Origin: Paenibacillus sp. FSL H7-0331
Lineage (GTDB): Bacteria; Bacillota; Bacilli; Paenibacillales; NBRC-103111
Length of the DNA: 48,071 bases
Direction: 5' to 3'
NCBI RefSeq assembly: GCF_001956045.1
Contig: NZ_MRTH01000050.1
Location: 1 to 48,071, forward strand
Shown here in pieces: positions 45,063 through 48,071 of the stretch. The notes under the pieces were generated by a model that was not told the DNA's origin, did no database searches, and worked only from the letters and a program-made list of their open reading frames with translations. A program made the translations under genes and the position numbers. Each line of letters begins with the position of its first letter. Within the stretch, counting starts at the first letter, position 1.

Positions 45063-45908
45063 ATGCCGGGAATTTTAAGCGCTATTCAAGAACAAATGGG
45101 CTCCATGAGCCGCAAAGAAAAAGAACTCGCCGCATATATTATTGACCATTCAGCCAGTATGACTCAGATCGGAATTACGCAGTTGGCCCAAGACTCGGGC
45201 AGCAGTACAGCTACCATATCGCGTTTTTGCAAGATTTTTCACTTTGCCGGTTTCACCGAATTTAAAATCAAGCTGGCAGCCGAGCTCGCCCAACCACCAG
45301 CAGCCGCCCAATCGTATCAGGACATCATCGCCGACAACTCGCTCAGCAATATCGTCGCGGCGATGGAGGCAAATCATGTGCGGTCCATCACGGATACAAC
45401 TCGCCTGCTCGATATGAAGCAGCTTCAGAGAGCGATCGATGCAATTGCCTCTGCTAGACAAATTGACCTCTATGGTGTAGCTACATCAGGATTGGTAGCA
45501 CAAGATTTTTATCAAAAGCTGATACGGATTGGCAAGCGTAGTGTCGCCTTTTCCGATCCGCATATGCAGGTGACATCTGCATCCAACCTGACCAAAGGCG
45601 ACGTCGCCATTGGCATCTCCTATTCCGGGGAAACCACAGAAACCATCGCCGCGTTAAAATGTGCTTCTGAGTACGGAGCTACCACGATTTCACTTACCAA
45701 ATTCGGCACCCATACGCTTACCTCACTTGCAGATATTTGCCTGTTCACTTCCACACTTGAGGAAGGCATGCGCCGTGGTGACATGGCGTCCCGAATTGCT
45801 CAGCTGCACGTCATTGATATTTTATTTGTAGGCTTGTTGAGTCAACAATTTGACCAGTTCGTCCCACGGCTCGAAACTTCATACCAAATGGTCCGCAAAT
45901 ACCGTTAA
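45063..45908 (+). CDS. RpiR/MurR-family transcriptional regulator with SIS domain
   Basis: A 281-residue regulator. The N-terminal HTH_6 domain (about 1-77, EKELAAYIIDHSASMTQIGITQLAQDSGSS-type helices and STATISRFCK recognition region) is followed by a SIS phosphosugar-binding domain (about 105-255, YGVATSGLVAQDF, ISYSGETTETIAALKCA). The ligand is probably an amino-sugar phosphate such as GlcNAc-6-P or GlcN-6-P, inferred from the nagB-nagA genes that follow. The ATG has GAAAGG about 7 nt upstream. It is first in the operon with nagB 18 bp downstream, and the operator pair suggests autoregulation. Confidence 0.9.
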   Translation: MPGILSAIQEQMGSMSRKEKELAAYIIDHSASMTQIGITQLAQDSGSSTATISRFCKIFHFAGFTEFKIKLAAELAQPPAAAQSYQDIIADNSLSNIVAAMEANHVRSITDTTRLLDMKQLQRAIDAIASARQIDLYGVATSGLVAQDFYQKLIRIGKRSVAFSDPHMQVTSASNLTKGDVAIGISYSGETTETIAALKCASEYGATTISLTKFGTHTLTSLADICLFTSTLEEGMRRGDMASRIAQLHVIDILFVGLLSQQFDQFVPRLETSYQMVRKYR

Positions 45909-45926
45909 CAAAGGAGCACCACTACT

Positions 45927-46652
45927 ATGCATATATTAACCTTCGATTCTCATCAAAAATTACATGAATCCGGTGCAGGCATTATCATCGGCATGGTACA
46001 AACCAATCCACGAGCTGTATTGGGGCTTGCTACCGGTGGTACGCCAATAGGCATTTATCAGGAAATCGTTAAAAGCTATCAACAAGGAATAGTCAGTTTT
46101 AAGGATACGACAACCTTTAATCTCGATGAATACGTCGGGCTGCCTGAGAATCACCAGGAGAGCTACCACAACTATATGAATACTCATTTGTTCGATTTGA
46201 TTCAGTTGCAGCGCAGCCAAACCCACATTCCTGATGGCAATGCAGCCGATCTTGAAGCGGAATGCCAAAGCTATGATAAGCTGCTTGAGCAAGCGGGCCA
46301 AATTGATCTGCAGCTGCTGGGTCTGGGACACAACGGACATATCGGCTTCAACGAGCCTGACCATGCCTTGACTGGGGGCACACATATTGTGGAGCTTCGC
46401 GAGGAAACGCGCAAGGCAAATGCCCGTTATTTTGATTCTATCGACGAGGTACCGACACATGCATTAACTATGGGTGTAGGTACGATTTTGAAAGCCAAAA
46501 TGATCCTGCTCATCGTCAAAGGTGGCGACAAAGCCGAGATCGTTCAACGCGCTCTGAAAGGTCCCATCACTACCGATTGTCCGGCATCCCTGCTGCAAAC
46601 ACATCCACATCTCGTCGTACTTCTGGATTCCGAAGCAGGGAGGTTATTGTAA
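45927..46652 (+). CDS. nagB: Glucosamine-6-phosphate deaminase
   Basis: A 241-residue enzyme converting GlcN-6-P to fructose-6-P and ammonia. Features: GLATGGTPIGIYQEI phosphate loop, FNLDEYVGL with the catalytic Asp, LGLGHNGHIGFNEPD with the catalytic His and Glu, and the HALTMGVGTILKAK motif. The length matches the short Bacillus NagB without the E. coli allosteric tail. An AAGGAG site precedes the ATG. Its stop overlaps the nagA start (TAATG), so the two are coupled. Confidence 0.97.
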   Translation: MHILTFDSHQKLHESGAGIIIGMVQTNPRAVLGLATGGTPIGIYQEIVKSYQQGIVSFKDTTTFNLDEYVGLPENHQESYHNYMNTHLFDLIQLQRSQTHIPDGNAADLEAECQSYDKLLEQAGQIDLQLLGLGHNGHIGFNEPDHALTGGTHIVELREETRKANARYFDSIDEVPTHALTMGVGTILKAKMILLIVKGGDKAEIVQRALKGPITTDCPASLLQTHPHLVVLLDSEAGRLL

Positions 46653-47839
46653 TGACCCTATCCCAACCCGATGTTTTTATTTATAATGCTGCAATCATAA
46701 CCCCTCAAATCACTTTGCAAAAAGGTTGGATTCATCTCGTTAACGGCCTTATTCATGCAATCGGAACTGAACAGGAATATGATATCTACTCAAGTAAGCT
46801 TGGAGCAGATACAGAAAAAATAGATGCACACGGGAGCTGGGTGCTGCCCGGTTTTATAGATATGCATGTGCACGGCGGCTATGGCCATGACTTCATGGAT
46901 GCCGATGCTGAAGGCCTCGATGCGATTACACGCTTCCACGGCATGAATGGTACTACCACCATGCTGGCTACGACTGTGACTGCTGCCAAAGAGGAGCTTG
47001 ACCATGTATTGCAGCGGATAGGTTCATACCGTAATCAGATAATGCCTTATGCTCAACTGCTTGGCGTTCACTTGGAAGGTCCCTTTATTAATGCCAACTG
47101 GTGTGGTGCACAAAATCCTGCCTTCATCGTACCGCCTCACCCAGATTGGCTCTCGGATTGGACTCAGCGTTTTCCTGGGCTCATCCGTATGCAGACTTTG
47201 GCTCCTGAAACAGCAGGTGCTCTTGACTACATTGAAGCCTTGGTTGAGCATGGCATTATTGCTGCACTCGGTCATACCGATGCCAACTACGAGCAAGTCA
47301 ACACGGCTATTGAGCACGGATTAAGTCAAGCCGTCCATACCTACAACGCTATGCGTGGGCTGCACCATCGGGAACCAGGCGCTGTCGGCGCTATTATGTC
47401 GAATCCGGCTATTCTTGGGGAAATCATTGCAGATGGACATCATGTCCATCCCACAGCTATTCGTTTACTTGTGCAAGCCAAAGGACCAGAGGGCGTACTA
47501 TTAATCACTGATGCGATGTCAGCCGCCGGTCTGGGTAACGGAGAATATGAACTCGGTGGACTTGCTGTTATTGTTCGTGACGGTGTGGCTCGATTGAAAG
47601 AAGGCAACAGCCTCGCTGGCAGTACCTTAACGATGATCGATGCATTCCGCTTTGTTGCTCAACAGGTTGGTGTCAGTGTCGAAGATGCGAGTCTTATGGC
47701 CAGCGGTAATCAGGCTAGACAGCTTGGCATAGATCAGATTACCGGCAGCTTACAGCCTGGCTTGCAGGCTGATGTGCTGCTCGTTAATTCAGAGCTCGAG
47801 TTAGAACGGGTCTGGATCGGTGGACGTTCCATTCAGTAA
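46652..47839 (+). CDS. nagA: N-acetylglucosamine-6-phosphate deacetylase
   Basis: A 395-residue amidohydrolase giving GlcN-6-P and acetate. Metal and catalytic motifs: DMHVHGGYGHDFMD, LGVHLEGPFIN, ALGHTDANYEQ, HTYNAMRGLHHREPG, DGHHVHP and LITDAMSAAG. A longer frame upstream would run through nagB coding sequence; GGGAGG 8 nt before the ATG at 46652 fixes the start. It is the last gene of the amino-sugar operon and is followed by a 19-bp terminator hairpin. Confidence 0.97.
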   Translation: MTLSQPDVFIYNAAIITPQITLQKGWIHLVNGLIHAIGTEQEYDIYSSKLGADTEKIDAHGSWVLPGFIDMHVHGGYGHDFMDADAEGLDAITRFHGMNGTTTMLATTVTAAKEELDHVLQRIGSYRNQIMPYAQLLGVHLEGPFINANWCGAQNPAFIVPPHPDWLSDWTQRFPGLIRMQTLAPETAGALDYIEALVEHGIIAALGHTDANYEQVNTAIEHGLSQAVHTYNAMRGLHHREPGAVGAIMSNPAILGEIIADGHHVHPTAIRLLVQAKGPEGVLLITDAMSAAGLGNGEYELGGLAVIVRDGVARLKEGNSLAGSTLTMIDAFRFVAQQVGVSVEDASLMASGNQARQLGIDQITGSLQPGLQADVLLVNSELELERVWIGGRSIQ

Positions 47840-47856
47840 AACTGAAAATACTATAC

Positions 47857-47903
47857 GCAAAATAGTCTCGGTCCGTTATTACTACGGATCGAGACTATTT
47901 TGC
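47857..47903 (+). terminator. Terminator of the nag operon
   Basis: A 19-bp stem (47857-47875 with 47885-47903, one G-T wobble) with a 9-nt loop is followed by TTTGTTCTTTCTT. It is one of the strongest hairpins in the window outside the purine gaps. Confidence 0.9.
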
Positions 47904-47945
47904 TTTGTTCTTTCTTAGATCGAAGACAAATACAAACCCAAATAC

Positions 47946-47975
47946 AAAAAAACAGCTGATCACTAAGATCAACTG
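47946..47975 (-). terminator. rRNA operon terminator
   Basis: A 9-bp hairpin (47953-47961 with 47967-47975, one wobble) is followed on the minus strand by seven T (plus-strand A run 47946-47952). It lies 10 bp beyond the 5S rRNA end and faces the nagA terminator. Confidence 0.75.
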
Positions 47976-47984
47976 CTTCATCGT

Positions 47985-48071
47985 GCTTGGCAACGTCCTA
48001 CTCTCCCAGAACCCTGCGGTTCAAGTACCATTGGCGCTGAAGGGCTTAACGGTCGTGTTCGAGATGGGAAC
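47985..48071 (-). rRNA. rrf: 5S ribosomal RNA, 3' part
   Basis: The last 87 bases, read on the minus strand, give the 3' part of a Firmicutes 5S rRNA. The stretch runs from GTTCCCATCTCGAACACGAC through GGGAGAGTAGGACGTTGCC to the end. About 30 nt of the 5' end lie beyond the window, so an rRNA operon presumably continues to the right on the minus strand. Confidence 0.95.

Noticed and set aside
46577..46651. Upstream extension of nagA by 25 codons
   Set aside because: It overlaps the nagB coding end and lacks a ribosome binding site; GGGAGG fits the ATG at 46652.

Overview
The window looks like a chromosomal segment of a Paenibacillus-type bacterium (Firmicutes, Paenibacillaceae). The grounds are strong GGAGG ribosome binding sites, sigma-A promoters, a Bacillus-order purine operon, S-layer-homology and giant multidomain exoproteins, and an RND pump with a lipoprotein adaptor. 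Almost everything lies on the minus strand. Only the amino-sugar operon at the right end is on the plus strand, converging on the 3' end of a 5S rRNA gene that runs off the right edge. All assignments come from reading the sequence; no database search was run.

Layout. (1) 1-4000: a YerB-like DUF3048 lipoprotein, a TIM-barrel sugar isomerase/epimerase, a thioredoxin behind a small IDEAL-domain protein, and an Rrf2 regulator with three C-terminal cysteines. The Rrf2 gene has a perfect consensus promoter overlapped by a palindrome, and a near copy of that palindrome lies in front of the IDEAL-trxA pair. (2) 4000-15800: a secreted carbohydrate locus. It holds a 2440-residue cell-wall-anchored protein (two beta domains, esterase, DNRLRE, Fn3, F5/8C, beta-helix, three SLH), an orphan solute-binding lipoprotein, an SGNH esterase, and a GntR regulator fused to a solute-binding-like domain. 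(3) 15800-31300: the complete purine operon, transcribed purE-K-B-C-S-Q-L-F-M-N, then a stand-alone AICAR transformylase, a PurO-type IMP cyclohydrolase and purD. PurR-box-like sequences and a sigma-A promoter precede purE. (4) 31300-38060: a DUF6483-like helical protein and two large exported proteins of unknown function. (5) 38060-44830: an RND permease and adaptor behind an OmpR/histidine-kinase pair. A tandem 10-bp direct repeat at the pump promoter suggests the pair controls the pump. (6) 44830-48071: rpiR-type regulator, nagB and nagA with two candidate operators, then convergent terminators of nagA and an rRNA operon.

The most unusual feature is inside the purine operon. Three intergenic gaps (purF-purM about 0.8 kb, purQ-purS about 0.33 kb, purS-purC about 0.4 kb) are filled with palindromic DNA. 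Three elements with a core of about 180 bp are nested palindromes. Their arms differ completely in sequence yet remain base-paired, while a short collar (GCCTTTG on one side, CAACAGC on the other) is invariant. They sit with a 37-bp tandem repeat array and a degenerate array of hairpin modules with a similar period. I regard this as a candidate undescribed repeat family.

Second-tier leads are the split purH/PurO arrangement, the Rrf2 site pair, and the orphan solute-binding protein with a solute-binding-like regulator.
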